A model generated the notes under the pieces. It ran no database searches, was not told where the DNA came from, and worked only from the letters and a program-made list of their open reading frames with translations. The position numbers and the translations under genes were made by a program. This document shows, piece by piece, positions 9,356-19,388 of a stretch of 64,000 nt of DNA (its first letter is position 1; every line of letters begins with the position of its first letter). Location of the stretch: the NCBI GenBank assembly GCA_903891475.1, contig CAITEP010000016.1, positions 1 through 64,000 on the forward strand. Direction: 5' to 3'. This DNA is from an uncultured Mucilaginibacter sp. GTDB lineage: Bacteria > Bacteroidota > Bacteroidia > Sphingobacteriales > Sphingobacteriaceae.

Positions 9356-10543
9356 CTAAATACTTCCTTTAATCCCCATTTCAAGCCCACGAAGTTCGGC
9401 AAGGCCTTTTAAACGGCCTATAATTGGATAACCGGGAACGGTATGGTGGTTAATGTCATCCAAAAGCTTATGCCCATGGTCGGGGCGCATGGGTATCGCT
9501 ATATCGGGTTCGGCGTTTTTAAACCTTCTTTGTTGTTCTAAAACAATGTTTTTCATAACCGCAAACATATCATTGCTGCCATGTAGGTGGTCCGATTCGT
9601 AAAAACTACCATCGGGCTCACGTTGCACAGTGCGTAGGTGCAAAAAATGAATATGTTTACCCAATCGGGCTATCATGCCCGGTAAATCATTATCCGGCCT
9701 TGCTCCTAACGATCCAGTACAAAAGGTAATACCATTGGATGGAGATTGGTATGAATTGATGACATGTTCCAAATCTGCTTCGGTAGAGACCACCCTCGGC
9801 AAACCAAAAATGGGGGCGGGTGGGTCGTCCGGATGGATACACATCTTTATACCAAAATCCTCAGCATGCGGTATAACAGCCTTCAAAAAATAGCGGAGAT
9901 TGTTTTTTAGGGCAGAGGCATCAACATGTTGATATCGTTCTAAATAATCTTTAAATTCAAATAGGCTAATCACCTCACCAGTACCTGGTAAACCTGCTAA
10001 AATGGTATTGCTTAGGGTTTGTTTTTGCTGATGATCAAGGCTTTCAAAATATATTTTTGCCTCATTTTGCTGTGTTGCCGTATAATCATGTATCGCATTT
10101 TCTCTTTCGATTATAAATAAATCAAACGCGATAAGTGCTGGAAGGTGAAACCTTAAGGCTACGGCACCATTGGGTAACTGGTAATTTAGGTCGGTACGTG
10201 TCCAGTCTAAAACTGGCATAAAATTATAACAAACTGTTTTTATGCCTAAAGAGGATAGGTTTTTAAGTGTTTGTATATAATTTTCAATATAAAAATCCCG
10301 ATCAGATAAACCTAGCTTAATGGTTTCGTGAATGTTTACACTTTCAACAACGCTCCATTTAAAGCCTTCCTTCTCAATCATGGTTTTGCGAAGATGAATT
10401 TCCTCGTGCGACCATACCTCACCACATGCGATATGATGAAGCGCATGTACAATTCCGGTGGCACCTGTCTGCTTGATAGCTGCGAGGTTTACCAAGTCGG
10501 CAGGGCCATACCAACGAAATGTTTGTTCCAAGTTAGCGAACAT
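9356..10543 (-). CDS. uxuA: Mannonate dehydratase
   Basis: UxuA converts D-mannonate to 2-keto-3-deoxy-D-gluconate in the glucuronate branch of hexuronate breakdown. The 395-residue length equals E. coli UxuA (394). Characteristic segments are FRWYGP at the N-terminus, the central MCIHPDDPP metal-site segment, and MRPDHGHKLLDD near the C-terminus. It is the last gene of the operon with the transporter, xylB and xylA; only three bases separate it from xylA. Glucuronate isomerase (uxaC), fructuronate reductase (uxuB), and the kdgK/kdgA genes needed to complete the route are not in the window. Confidence 0.95.
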   Translation of the reverse strand: MFANLEQTFRWYGPADLVNLAAIKQTGATGIVHALHHIACGEVWSHEEIHLRKTMIEKEGFKWSVVESVNIHETIKLGLSDRDFYIENYIQTLKNLSSLGIKTVCYNFMPVLDWTRTDLNYQLPNGAVALRFHLPALIAFDLFIIERENAIHDYTATQQNEAKIYFESLDHQQKQTLSNTILAGLPGTGEVISLFEFKDYLERYQHVDASALKNNLRYFLKAVIPHAEDFGIKMCIHPDDPPAPIFGLPRVVSTEADLEHVINSYQSPSNGITFCTGSLGARPDNDLPGMIARLGKHIHFLHLRTVQREPDGSFYESDHLHGSNDMFAVMKNIVLEQQRRFKNAEPDIAIPMRPDHGHKLLDDINHHTVPGYPIIGRLKGLAELRGLEMGIKGSI

Positions 10544-10546
10544 GTA

Positions 10547-11878
10547 TTAAATATACCGGTTTATAAGGTTTTCTATATATTCCTGTTTGCCGCTTATGGT
10601 AGCTGGTTCGCCATTGCTTTCGGCAAAGGCTTTTAAGTCTTCCAGCGTAAGTTTGCCTTCTTCAAATTCTTTACCCTTGCCGGCATCAAATGAGGCATAC
10701 CTATCAACCCTGATTTTTTTGTATTCCGATTTTTGAAGTATTTGGTCGGCTGTTACCAAAGCACGGGCAAAAGTATCCATACCACCAATGTGTGCGTAAA
10801 ATAAATCGGCAGGGTCGGTTGAGTTTCTGCGGATTTTAGCGTCAAAATTAATACCTCCACCTGCAAAGCCACCAGCTTCCAGAATAATAAGCATAGCCTC
10901 TGTTAGTTCGTTTATATCAGTTGGAAATTGGTCGGTATCCCATCCGTTTTGGTTATCGCCTCGGTTAGCATCAATAGAGCCTAATAAGCCAGCATCGGCA
11001 GCAACTTGTAGCTCATGTTGGAAGGTATGCCCGGCCAATGTAGCGTGGTTTACTTCAATATTTAATTTGAAATCATTTATCAAATCATATTTCTGCAAAA
11101 AGCCAATTACTGTTGCCGAATCATAATCATATTGGTGCTTTGTTGGCTCACATGGTTTAGGTTCAATAAAGAAAGTTCCTTTAAAGCCTTGCTTGCGGGC
11201 ATAGTCTTTAGCGGTATGTAAAAATTTGGCTAAATGCTCTTGCTCGCGTTTCATATTGGTATTTAACAGCGACATATAGCCTTCTCTACCACCCCAGAAC
11301 ACATAGTTTTCGCCACCCAAGGCAATAGTAGCATCCAGCGCGAATTTTACCTGCGCGCCAGCATGTGCCAATACATGAAAATCGGGATTGGTAGCCGCGC
11401 CATTCATATACCTGCGGTTGGAGAACAGGTTTGCGGTACCCCATAATAATTTTACGCCACTTTCGGCTTGTTTTTGTTTAGCATAAGCTACCAGGGCTTG
11501 TAAACGTTTTTCGTTATCGGCTACATTATTGGTATAGTCAACCACGTCAACATCATGAAAGCAATAAAAAGGCAGGTTAAGCTTGGTAATAAACTCAAAC
11601 GCGGCATCCATTTTATCTTTTGCCCTTTCAACAGCATCGGCTTTCTCGTTCCATTTAAAAATATGGGTAGGTTCGCCAAAAGGGTCGCCACCAGTATTAC
11701 AAAACGAATGCCAGTAAGCACAGGCAAAACGCAAATGCTCTTTCATGGTTTTTCCGGCTATTACCTTTTCGGCATCGTACCAACGAAATGTCAATGGATT
11801 GTTTGATGACAAACCTTCGAAGTTAATTTGGCCGATGCCTTTAAAATATTCTTTTTCTCCTAATGTGATGTTCGACAT
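10547..11878 (-). CDS. xylA: Xylose isomerase
   Basis: XylA interconverts D-xylose and D-xylulose with two divalent metals. The 443-residue protein is the long type II form. The catalytic histidine is H108 (FHDVDVV); the metal and catalytic residues E239 and K241 sit in [18 protein letters not shown]. Further hallmarks are [21 protein letters not shown] and [19 protein letters not shown]. It lies 23 bases after xylB and 3 before uxuA, so one transcript is likely. No sugar-responsive regulator gene is adjacent. Confidence 0.98.
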   Translation of the reverse strand: MSNITLGEKEYFKGIGQINFEGLSSNNPLTFRWYDAEKVIAGKTMKEHLRFACAYWHSFCNTGGDPFGEPTHIFKWNEKADAVERAKDKMDAAFEFITKLNLPFYCFHDVDVVDYTNNVADNEKRLQALVAYAKQKQAESGVKLLWGTANLFSNRRYMNGAATNPDFHVLAHAGAQVKFALDATIALGGENYVFWGGREGYMSLLNTNMKREQEHLAKFLHTAKDYARKQGFKGTFFIEPKPCEPTKHQYDYDSATVIGFLQKYDLINDFKLNIEVNHATLAGHTFQHELQVAADAGLLGSIDANRGDNQNGWDTDQFPTDINELTEAMLIILEAGGFAGGGINFDAKIRRNSTDPADLFYAHIGGMDTFARALVTADQILQKSEYKKIRVDRYASFDAGKGKEFEEGKLTLEDLKAFAESNGEPATISGKQEYIENLINRYI

Positions 11879-11901
11879 GTTTATACAGATTTATTGCTTT
11901 A

Positions 11902-13383
11902 TTAATTGATTGCTAATTGGTTATCTAATAATTTTTTCCAGTTATCATAAGCTGGTTCAAGTTTTTTGTTGGCTGGCTCAATAAGCTCAATGGCTACAGT
12001 ATTGCTAAAGGCTTCTGCTGCCGATGAGAATATGCCCGAACCAATGCCGGCACCTAAAGCGGCACCAACACTTCCGTCATTATTATAAAGTTCAACAGGT
12101 ACCCCGGTAATGTTTACAAAGCTCTCGGTAAACAATTTGCTTAAAAAAAGGTTAGCCTTACCAGCTTTTATCACTTTTGGTTCAATCCCGTTTTGGCGCA
12201 TAATATCCAAACCATATCTAAAAGCGAAAGCTATCCCTTCTTGAGCTGCACGAATAAAGTGCGACTGGGTATGCAGATTCAAATCAATACCCATAAAATG
12301 CGCGTCAATTAGCTTGTTGTTTAGCATACGCTCCGCACCATTACCAAAAGGCAAAACATGCAAGCCTGCGCTACCTACAGGGGCTTGGCTACCAACATAA
12401 TTCATTTGTTGGTAACTAAGCGTATTGCCCAAAATATTTTTAAGCCATCGGTTTAAACTGCCTGTACCATTTATGCAAAGCAAAACCCCTGTGCGTATTT
12501 GTTGATTGGTATAGTTTACATGGGCAAAAGTGTTTACTCTTGATTGCTTGTCGTGCGCCAACGTGTCATTCACCGCATAAATAACACCCGATGTACCTGC
12601 TGTGGCGGCTACTTCGCCGGGGTTCAATACGTTTAATGAAAGCGCGTTGTTGGGCTGATCGCCTGCCTTATAGGCTACCGGAATATTTGGTTTTAATCCT
12701 AATTTTTGGGCGATGGTAGCTGATAGCCTACCATGATCAGCAAATACACCCCTTATTTCGGGGAATAATGATTTGCTAAATTCGAAGTATTCTAATATTT
12801 GGTTGGATAATTGGTTGTTTACAAAATCAAAAAATACCCCTTCTGATAGTGCCGATACCGAGGTGGTAATTTCGTGTGTAAGTTTCATCGCAATAAAATC
12901 GCCAGGTAACATCACCTTATCAATTTTATCATAAATGGCTGGTTCGTTTTCTTTAACCCATGCCAGTTTTGCGGCTGTAAAGTTACCGGGCGAGTTTAAT
13001 AGGTTAGTTAAGCATAATTCCTCGCCTATGGCTTTAAATGCCTTTTCGCCAATTTGTACAGCGCGGCTATCGCACCAAATTATACTATCTCTTAAAACCT
13101 CTTGATTTTTATCAACCAAAACCAAACCATGCATTTGGTAGGCTATGCCAATAGCCGCAATATCCAAAGGGTTATATAGCTTGCTTTGGTTACATAGGTT
13201 AATCGCTTGTTGCAAATCATTCCACCATTGTTTCGGCGATTGTTCGGCCCAGCCTGGTTGATGCGAAATGATAGCGCTTTCAGTTTCGGGATATTGGCCG
13301 GATGCAATTACCTTTTGAGACGAGGCGTCAACAACTGAAACCTTGATAGATGAAGTGCCAATATCAATGCCTAGTAATAACAT
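11902..13383 (-). CDS. xylB: Xylulokinase
   Basis: XylB phosphorylates D-xylulose to xylulose 5-phosphate for the pentose phosphate pathway. The 493-residue FGGY-family kinase begins with the ATP-site motif LGIDIGTSSIKVSVVD, has the substrate-site segment MHGLVLVD and the ATPase-core motifs AGTSGVIYAV and GTGSLNRWLK, with a C-terminal KAGKANLFLS segment typical of xylulokinases. It lies 98 bases downstream of the transporter gene and 23 upstream of xylA on the same strand. Related FGGY kinases act on other sugars, but the xylA neighbour makes xylulose the likely substrate. Confidence 0.95.
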   Translation of the reverse strand: MLLLGIDIGTSSIKVSVVDASSQKVIASGQYPETESAIISHQPGWAEQSPKQWWNDLQQAINLCNQSKLYNPLDIAAIGIAYQMHGLVLVDKNQEVLRDSIIWCDSRAVQIGEKAFKAIGEELCLTNLLNSPGNFTAAKLAWVKENEPAIYDKIDKVMLPGDFIAMKLTHEITTSVSALSEGVFFDFVNNQLSNQILEYFEFSKSLFPEIRGVFADHGRLSATIAQKLGLKPNIPVAYKAGDQPNNALSLNVLNPGEVAATAGTSGVIYAVNDTLAHDKQSRVNTFAHVNYTNQQIRTGVLLCINGTGSLNRWLKNILGNTLSYQQMNYVGSQAPVGSAGLHVLPFGNGAERMLNNKLIDAHFMGIDLNLHTQSHFIRAAQEGIAFAFRYGLDIMRQNGIEPKVIKAGKANLFLSKLFTESFVNITGVPVELYNNDGSVGAALGAGIGSGIFSSAAEAFSNTVAIELIEPANKKLEPAYDNWKKLLDNQLAIN

Positions 13384-13481
13384 AAGGGCTATAAAATTTT
13401 AAATAATTGGTTGTTGCAGACAATTAATGAGTTTCCTAAATTAAGCATTTAAATAAAAATGTAAAATAAACATGTATTTAT

Positions 13482-14834
13482 TTAATCTGGGATGTTAACA
13501 GACCTATCTGTTAAAAATTTAATAATACTCCAAGCCAATAAATACACTACCGCACTGAGCGTAAACATAATTAAATAAGCTGTTTTGGGTGTAGCAATAT
13601 AATATGTATTAAGGATACCCGAAAGGCGTTGTACCAATACACCACCTATACCCCCTGCTAAGCCACCAATGCCAATAACCGACGCTACTGTTTTTTTAGG
13701 GAATAAATCAGACACGGTAGTATAAAGGTTAGCCGACCAAGCCTGATGAGCTGCAGCACCAATACAAATAACAGCGATGGCCAAAATGGGCGAATAGGTA
13801 CCAAAAATTGACCGGTCGCCAAAGTATTGGGTGAGCAACAAAAACAAGGGAAATAACGCGATGATAAACATCGCAACCATGCGCGCCTTGAAAACGGGCA
13901 TTCCTCTTTTTATTAATAACCGAGGCAAGTTACCTCCATAAATGCTACCAAATATGGCTACCGAATAAACAATAAAAGTAGGCCAAATAATATGGTGCAG
14001 ATCCATACCGAACTGCTTTTTAAAATAATCGGGCAGCCAAAAAAGCATGAACCACCATATACCATCGGTAAGGAATTTTCCCATAAAAAACGCCCAAGTT
14101 TGCGGATATTTAAAAAGATTAAACCAAGCTATTTTTTGGGTTGTAGTCTTGTCCGTTTCCGATTCCTGCTGTGTCAATAAATCATCCTGATGGATAAAAT
14201 CATATTCCTCTTTGGTCATCCGTTTTGAATTGGTGGGATGATGGTAGAAGATAAACCAAAATATCAACCATAAAAACCCAAAAGCACCTGTGAGTATGTA
14301 AGCCATTTTCCAACCAAGAGCACTGCGGTAATGAATTAGGCACCATGGCACAAATAAAGAGGCTGCCATAGCGCCTAAATTAGTGCCACTATTAAAAAAG
14401 CCAGTTGCAAGCGAACGTTCTTTTTTAGGAAACCATTCGGCAATGGTTTTAATGGAAGCTGGAAAGTTACCAGCTTCGCCAATACCAAATAAACTCCTAA
14501 TAACAATATGAACTGTTACAGAGCTACCTGCAAAGGCGTTTACCATACCAAAAACCGACCATATAATAAGCGATAGTGCCAAGCCCAATTTAGTGCCAAT
14601 TTTATCAATTACCCAACCAGCAATAATAGTTACCCCAGCATAAAAGGCTGTGAAAAAAGAGGTAACATAGGAGTATTGATTATCGGTCCACCCGAAGCCC
14701 CCTTTGGCTAATGGCGTGCAAAAATATTCCTTAACATAGCTAATAACCTGCCTATCCATATAATTTATGGTGGTTGAAAACAGCAGCAAAGTGGCTATTA
14801 CCCACCTGTAATTTCCCGGATTTTTATTTTGCAT
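13482..14834 (-). CDS. MFS hexuronate-type transporter (ExuT/anion:cation symporter family)
   Basis: The start is set at the ATG at 14834 (MQNKNPGNYRWV), giving 450 residues, the normal size; the longer frame adds an implausible Cys-rich stretch. The protein has about twelve membrane helices. NYMDRQVISY in the first helix region, GWTDNQYSYVTSFFTAFYA and RSLFGIGEAGNFPASIKTI are signatures of the ExuT/GarP-like family that imports hexuronates with protons or cations. Its place at the head of the operon with uxuA supports glucuronate or galacturonate as substrate; an aldouronate or xylose-related sugar is possible. The promoter should lie in 14835-14947, shared with the divergent acyltransferase. 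Confidence 0.9.
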   Translation of the reverse strand: MQNKNPGNYRWVIATLLLFSTTINYMDRQVISYVKEYFCTPLAKGGFGWTDNQYSYVTSFFTAFYAGVTIIAGWVIDKIGTKLGLALSLIIWSVFGMVNAFAGSSVTVHIVIRSLFGIGEAGNFPASIKTIAEWFPKKERSLATGFFNSGTNLGAMAASLFVPWCLIHYRSALGWKMAYILTGAFGFLWLIFWFIFYHHPTNSKRMTKEEYDFIHQDDLLTQQESETDKTTTQKIAWFNLFKYPQTWAFFMGKFLTDGIWWFMLFWLPDYFKKQFGMDLHHIIWPTFIVYSVAIFGSIYGGNLPRLLIKRGMPVFKARMVAMFIIALFPLFLLLTQYFGDRSIFGTYSPILAIAVICIGAAAHQAWSANLYTTVSDLFPKKTVASVIGIGGLAGGIGGVLVQRLSGILNTYYIATPKTAYLIMFTLSAVVYLLAWSIIKFLTDRSVNIPD

Positions 14835-14947
14835 GGCTATAATTGGTAACAGTAAATGTAAGGTTGTAATGGTGCAAAAACAAATTTTAATGTGCCAGCA
14901 AAGCATCCTGTTAAATTATTTATATTCGACACTTGTTTTTACCATAA

Positions 14948-16087
14948 ATGAGTTATTTAACAAGGCTAAAACTTAAATTAATAGGAGAAATTAATGCCAT
15001 ACCTCAATTTTTGCAGGGAAACTATTTTACCGAGTTAGCAGGATTGCGCGGTATAGCCATCATTTTGGTACTGCTTTATCATTTAGGGATTAACCATTTT
15101 TTGCGTAGATACAATTGCTGGATTTTGGGGCGACTAGGGGTGGATATATTTTTTGTTTTGAGTGGATTTTTAATTACAACCATTCTACTGAAAGAAAAAG
15201 TAAGAACGCAACATATTTCATTACGTAAATTTTATATAAGGCGAGCACTTCGGATTATGCCGGTTGCCTATTTATATTTAATCGTAATCTTCATTAACAA
15301 TTATATATTCCATTTAAATATTGACTACAAAAGTTTTATAAGCGGCTTTCTGAATTTAAAAAATCTGCCAATAAGTGGTATCAATGATACTTTTACCGAG
15401 CATTTTTGGTCCTTATCAGTCGAGGAGCAATTTTATCTTTTCTTTCCTTTACTATTAGTAATCAGCATCAATAAAACAACACTAATCGCATCCTTATCTG
15501 TATTGGGTATTTTAATATTTTCACTATTGGGTTATCATCAAATTGGCTTGCTTTGTCAATTTAGGCCATTAACCTTAGTTTGTAAGTTTTTCATGTTTTT
15601 ATTTTGGGAAGGGCCTTTTACTTTGTTTATTGGTTCCTTGTTTGCTATCCTAAGCTTTAAAAATGTCATAAATTTCGTGCAGTTTAAGCATAAATCCTTT
15701 TTAAGTTTAATACTGTTTATTTTGGCAATTGCTTTTCATTCAAATACCTTTTATTTCTACACTCAATATTTATCCGAGTTTATTTTTGATTGCCTTATTG
15801 GCTGCATCATCATATTGAGCATAGGTTCGCGGAGTTTATTTTCTAAGCTCTTAAATGCAAAGTGGTTAATTTGGATAGGGACTATCTCGTACAGTATTTA
15901 TATCTGGCAGCAATTAATTAACTTGATTCCGTTGTATTGGGTTGATCACCATTTATTTGGTTTTAGTCACGATGCCCTATTTGTTTTAGTTGATTTAGGC
16001 CGTCTGATTGCCATATTAGCCTTAGCCAGTTTTTCATACTATTTTATTGAACGAAGATTTTTAAAGCTAAAAGCGCATTTTGAATAA
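14948..16087 (+). CDS. Acyltransferase 3 family membrane protein
   Basis: The 379-residue protein has about ten membrane helices and the acyltransferase-3 hallmarks: LRGIAIILVLLYHLGI near residues 33-48, VDIFFVLSGFLITTIL, FYIRRALRIMP and HFWSLSVEEQFYLFFP. It lacks the SGNH tail seen in the protein at 7311-9158. It probably transfers an acyl group to a surface glycan or lipid; the acceptor is unknown. It is divergent from the sugar operon and is followed 90 bases later by the Gfo/Idh/MocA gene. Confidence 0.9.
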   Translation: MSYLTRLKLKLIGEINAIPQFLQGNYFTELAGLRGIAIILVLLYHLGINHFLRRYNCWILGRLGVDIFFVLSGFLITTILLKEKVRTQHISLRKFYIRRALRIMPVAYLYLIVIFINNYIFHLNIDYKSFISGFLNLKNLPISGINDTFTEHFWSLSVEEQFYLFFPLLLVISINKTTLIASLSVLGILIFSLLGYHQIGLLCQFRPLTLVCKFFMFLFWEGPFTLFIGSLFAILSFKNVINFVQFKHKSFLSLILFILAIAFHSNTFYFYTQYLSEFIFDCLIGCIIILSIGSRSLFSKLLNAKWLIWIGTISYSIYIWQQLINLIPLYWVDHHLFGFSHDALFVLVDLGRLIAILALASFSYYFIERRFLKLKAHFE

Positions 16088-16177
16088 TTTTTTACCCAAT
16101 TATTTGAAAAGCAGTACTTAAAGGAGTAAATTTATGAACCAATTATACATTCTAAGCAAATTAACCCTTCAAAACTT

Positions 16178-17533
16178 ATGGAGAATCCTCGTCGTAAATT
16201 TATAAAACAAGCAATTGTGGCAAGCGGTGCCGTTTTAACCACCAATTATGCATGGAGTGCCAAAAGCTATCGTCGCATTATTGGTTCAAATAATAGGGTA
16301 AGGGTAGGAGTAATAGGCTTTTCAGATCGGCATAAAAGCTCGCACATCCCTAGTTTTATGAACCATTGCAAAGAGCTAAATTTTGAGGTGGTAGCAGTAT
16401 CAGACATTTGGAATAAACGAAGAGAGGAAGGAGCTGCTATTTGGAAAGAAAAAATGCAGCATGACGTAAAAGCTTATAGAAATAACGATGAACTATATGA
16501 CAGCAAAACAGTAGACGCGGTATTTATAAGCACGGCTGATTTTCAACACGCTCGGCATGCCATTGAGGCAGTAAACGCGGGTTGCGATGCCTATGTAGAA
16601 AAACCATTTGCCGAAACCATGGAAGATAACCGTGCCGCGCTAAAAGCCATAAAGGAATCAGGCAAAATAGTGCAGATTGGCTCACAACGACGGAGTGGAG
16701 CAAATTATCATGCGGCCAATGATTTTATAAGGTCGGGTAAATTTGGCCCGATTACCATGGTGGAACTTACTTGGAACGTAAACCAACCAGGCAGGTGGCG
16801 ACGCCCTGATTTACTCAATACTATAAAAGAAGAAGATACCGATTGGAAGCGTTGGTTAATGAATAGACCATACGAAGCTTTTGACCCCAGAAAATATTTA
16901 GAGTTTCGATTGTTTTGGCCTTATTCATCAGGGTTGCCAGGGCAGTGGATGAGCCATCAAATTGATACGGTGCACTGGTTTACTGGTTTAAAACATCCGC
17001 GTAGCGTGGTTGCCAATGGGGGTATTTACCAATGGAAAGATGGACGGAAAAATTGGGATACCATTTTAGCAGCGTTTGATTACGGACCGTTAGATGACCT
17101 TAGTACTGGCTTCCAGGTAACCTTTGGCGCACGCATGCACAATGGCGATGAGCACCCTACAGAAATTTATTATTCAAACGGTGGCGAGTTAAACCTGAAT
17201 ACCAATAAAGTAACCCCCGAAGGCGGCTTAACCCAAAAAATGGCGGATGCGATGGGGATGAAAGCAAACCTATTGCAAGAGGTAAGTCTGGAAAATAAAG
17301 AAAAGGTAGTTGCCGCTGCCAATACAGGTGGCGATGAATTAACATCCAACCATGTGCGCAACTGGATGGAATGTGTGCGTAGCAGGAAACAACCCAATGC
17401 GCCAGTGGAAGCTGGCTATAGCCATGCCATTGCAAATATCATGACTAATGCTGCTGTTCATACAGGTTTCAAGGCTTATTTTGATGAAGGGACTCAAGAA
17501 GTGATGGTAAATGGGCAGATTTTTAAATATTAG
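16178..17533 (+). CDS. Gfo/Idh/MocA family oxidoreductase with Tat signal
   Basis: The 451-residue protein starts with a twin-arginine signal (PRRKFIKQ, R5-R6, then a hydrophobic stretch to about residue 27), so it should be folded with its cofactor and exported. The NAD(P)-binding Rossmann fold follows (VRVGVIGFSD at about residues 40-50) and the EKPFAE motif supplies the conserved lysine. The C-terminal part is the sugar-binding domain. Such exported enzymes often act by a transient oxidation of sugars, including glycoside cleavage or epimerisation. The DUF6807 gene follows four bases after the stop and is surely co-transcribed. The substrate is unknown. Confidence 0.9.
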   Translation: MENPRRKFIKQAIVASGAVLTTNYAWSAKSYRRIIGSNNRVRVGVIGFSDRHKSSHIPSFMNHCKELNFEVVAVSDIWNKRREEGAAIWKEKMQHDVKAYRNNDELYDSKTVDAVFISTADFQHARHAIEAVNAGCDAYVEKPFAETMEDNRAALKAIKESGKIVQIGSQRRSGANYHAANDFIRSGKFGPITMVELTWNVNQPGRWRRPDLLNTIKEEDTDWKRWLMNRPYEAFDPRKYLEFRLFWPYSSGLPGQWMSHQIDTVHWFTGLKHPRSVVANGGIYQWKDGRKNWDTILAAFDYGPLDDLSTGFQVTFGARMHNGDEHPTEIYYSNGGELNLNTNKVTPEGGLTQKMADAMGMKANLLQEVSLENKEKVVAAANTGGDELTSNHVRNWMECVRSRKQPNAPVEAGYSHAIANIMTNAAVHTGFKAYFDEGTQEVMVNGQIFKY

Positions 17534-17536
17534 GCT

Positions 17537-18583
17537 ATGCGCTTCATGAATTGGGTAACTATTGTATTTTTTGTTTCAGCGTGTTTAAATACCGCCTTGG
17601 TTTTTTCTCAGCAATTGCAACAATTAAAAGTTATACCATCCAATACCGAAAATCAAGTTGATGTTTATATTGATGATAAACTTTTTACCAGTTTTTTATA
17701 CCCCGCCACACTTGAAAAACCAGTATTATTCCCGATAAATGCCAGCAATGGTAGGATGATAACTAGGGGCTTTCCGCTAAAACCACAACCAAATGAACCG
17801 ACAGACCATCCGCATCATGTTGGCCTTTGGTTTAACTTTGAAAACGTGAACGGGCTCGATTTCTGGAATAATTCCTATGCCATCCCTCCAGAAAAAAAAC
17901 ATTTATATGGTTGGATAATTACCGACAAGATTTTACAAACTGAAAGTGGCAAAAAAGGTATTTTGAGCTATCATGCCAACTGGATAAATCAACAAAAAAA
18001 AGTAATTTTAGAAGAAACCACCCGGTATGAATTTAGCGGGTATAAAAACCAACGAATAATTGACAGGGTTACAACTTTAAAAGCAGATACCTCGACTGTT
18101 TTTACCGATTCCAAGGATGGCTTACTGGGTTTGCGCCTAGCCCACGAATTACAGATACCTACCAATGAAGACCAAAGTTTTACCGATAATAAAGGGAATA
18201 TAACGCTGGTAAAAGGTGGTTCGGATAAAATAGCTAATGGAACATACCTTACCAGCGAGGGTAAAACAGGAAATAATGCTTGGAGTACCCGAGCCGCCTG
18301 GTGCAAAGCTTATGGTAAAATGGGTGCAGATTCGGTGAGTGTTACCATATTTGATTTTCCAGAAAATCCAAACTACCCCACCTTTTGGCATGCCAGGGGG
18401 TATGGTCTTTTTGCTGCTAACCCCTTAGGCGAAAAAATATTCACCAACGGAAAGTCAGAAAAAAATCTAAAACTCAATATGGGAGAACAATTGGTTTTCC
18501 GTTACAGAATAGTTATTACAAACGGCAATTACACCCCTTCAACAATACAGTTAAATAAAATATCCGAGATGTTTAAACCTTAA
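17537..18583 (+). CDS. DUF6807 (PmoA-like) exported protein
   Basis: The 348-residue protein begins with a signal peptide (hydrophobic to about residue 24, cleaved near FSQ). The family core is visible as HPHHVGLWFNFENVNG near residues 95-110, followed by a beta-sandwich-like region and a C-terminal FWHARGYGLFAANPLG. Despite the name PmoA used in some databases, there is no link to methane monooxygenase. The family is frequently next to Gfo/Idh/MocA oxidoreductases, and here it begins three bases after one, so the two probably act on the same sugar outside the cytoplasm. The function is unproven. Confidence 0.85.
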   Translation: MRFMNWVTIVFFVSACLNTALVFSQQLQQLKVIPSNTENQVDVYIDDKLFTSFLYPATLEKPVLFPINASNGRMITRGFPLKPQPNEPTDHPHHVGLWFNFENVNGLDFWNNSYAIPPEKKHLYGWIITDKILQTESGKKGILSYHANWINQQKKVILEETTRYEFSGYKNQRIIDRVTTLKADTSTVFTDSKDGLLGLRLAHELQIPTNEDQSFTDNKGNITLVKGGSDKIANGTYLTSEGKTGNNAWSTRAAWCKAYGKMGADSVSVTIFDFPENPNYPTFWHARGYGLFAANPLGEKIFTNGKSEKNLKLNMGEQLVFRYRIVITNGNYTPSTIQLNKISEMFKP

Positions 18584-18593
18584 TAAGTTATAT

Positions 18594-19304
18594 TTATTGA
18601 GGGGTAGCTAATGATGAAATATCTAATGTTAATTGGTCTGCACTGGATGTGTTTGCAACCAATCCATGTAACCAAACTAAATAAACAGTACCTGCTTGGA
18701 ATTTAATACTATTTGAGGTTGCCAAAACGGTTTGTGTGCCAGTTTTAATTACTTGAAGTGTATAACTTTGATTGCCTTGTACCTCTGCAAATGATGAATA
18801 TCCCTTAAATGATTTATTAGTTACGAGGCTACCGCTGCTTTTTATTACTAAATCAACTGCAGGTGCATCAGGGGAAACATTTACAAATCTTAAGGCACTA
18901 TTGGCTAAATTTACGTTTGGCTTGTTTAGAGTATCTTGTAGCAACAATAAATCTTGGTGAGCAGGTGTGTTAATTAAAAATACTGAAAAGTTGTTATAGG
19001 CCGTAAAATTTACAGTGGTTTTTATAATACTAGCCTGGGTTATACTATTGTTAACAACGATGGAATCCAATCCTGAATACACACCAATATAGCCAGTAGA
19101 CTGACCATAATTTGTTGGGTTAGCATTGAACTTTGCGTTAGCAATTAAAACGTTTACAGATTGTGAATTTGGTGATGCATTTAAAAAGTTGACTGCAGAA
19201 ACGGGTTTTGTTGGTGCCAAACTAGGTGCTTTAGAACAACCGATAAATAAAAAAATAATTGTAACGGCAATAATGATTTTAACTGATTGTATATTGGCTG
19301 TCAT
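18594..19304 (-). CDS. DUF4397 domain lipoprotein
   Basis: A lipoprotein signal ends at IFLFIGC (cysteine near residue 23). The rest holds two DUF4397-like beta domains: VNFLNASPNSQSVNVLIAN at ~38-56 and LRFVNVSPDAPAVDLVIKS at ~138-156, each starting with the typical (F/V)xNxSP(D/N)xxxVD pattern. DUF4397 proteins are common Bacteroidota surface or periplasmic lipoproteins of unknown function. It is convergent with the DUF6807 gene (10-base gap) and followed upstream by another lipoprotein gene on the same strand. Confidence 0.85.
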   Translation of the reverse strand: MTANIQSVKIIIAVTIIFLFIGCSKAPSLAPTKPVSAVNFLNASPNSQSVNVLIANAKFNANPTNYGQSTGYIGVYSGLDSIVVNNSITQASIIKTTVNFTAYNNFSVFLINTPAHQDLLLLQDTLNKPNVNLANSALRFVNVSPDAPAVDLVIKSSGSLVTNKSFKGYSSFAEVQGNQSYTLQVIKTGTQTVLATSNSIKFQAGTVYLVWLHGLVANTSSADQLTLDISSLATPQ

Positions 19305-19388
19305 TTTGAAAATTATTAAATTGAATTATTTAATAGTGCTATAAGTTTATTACGTAAAAGTAATAAAAACGCTACAAACTTTTTTCTT

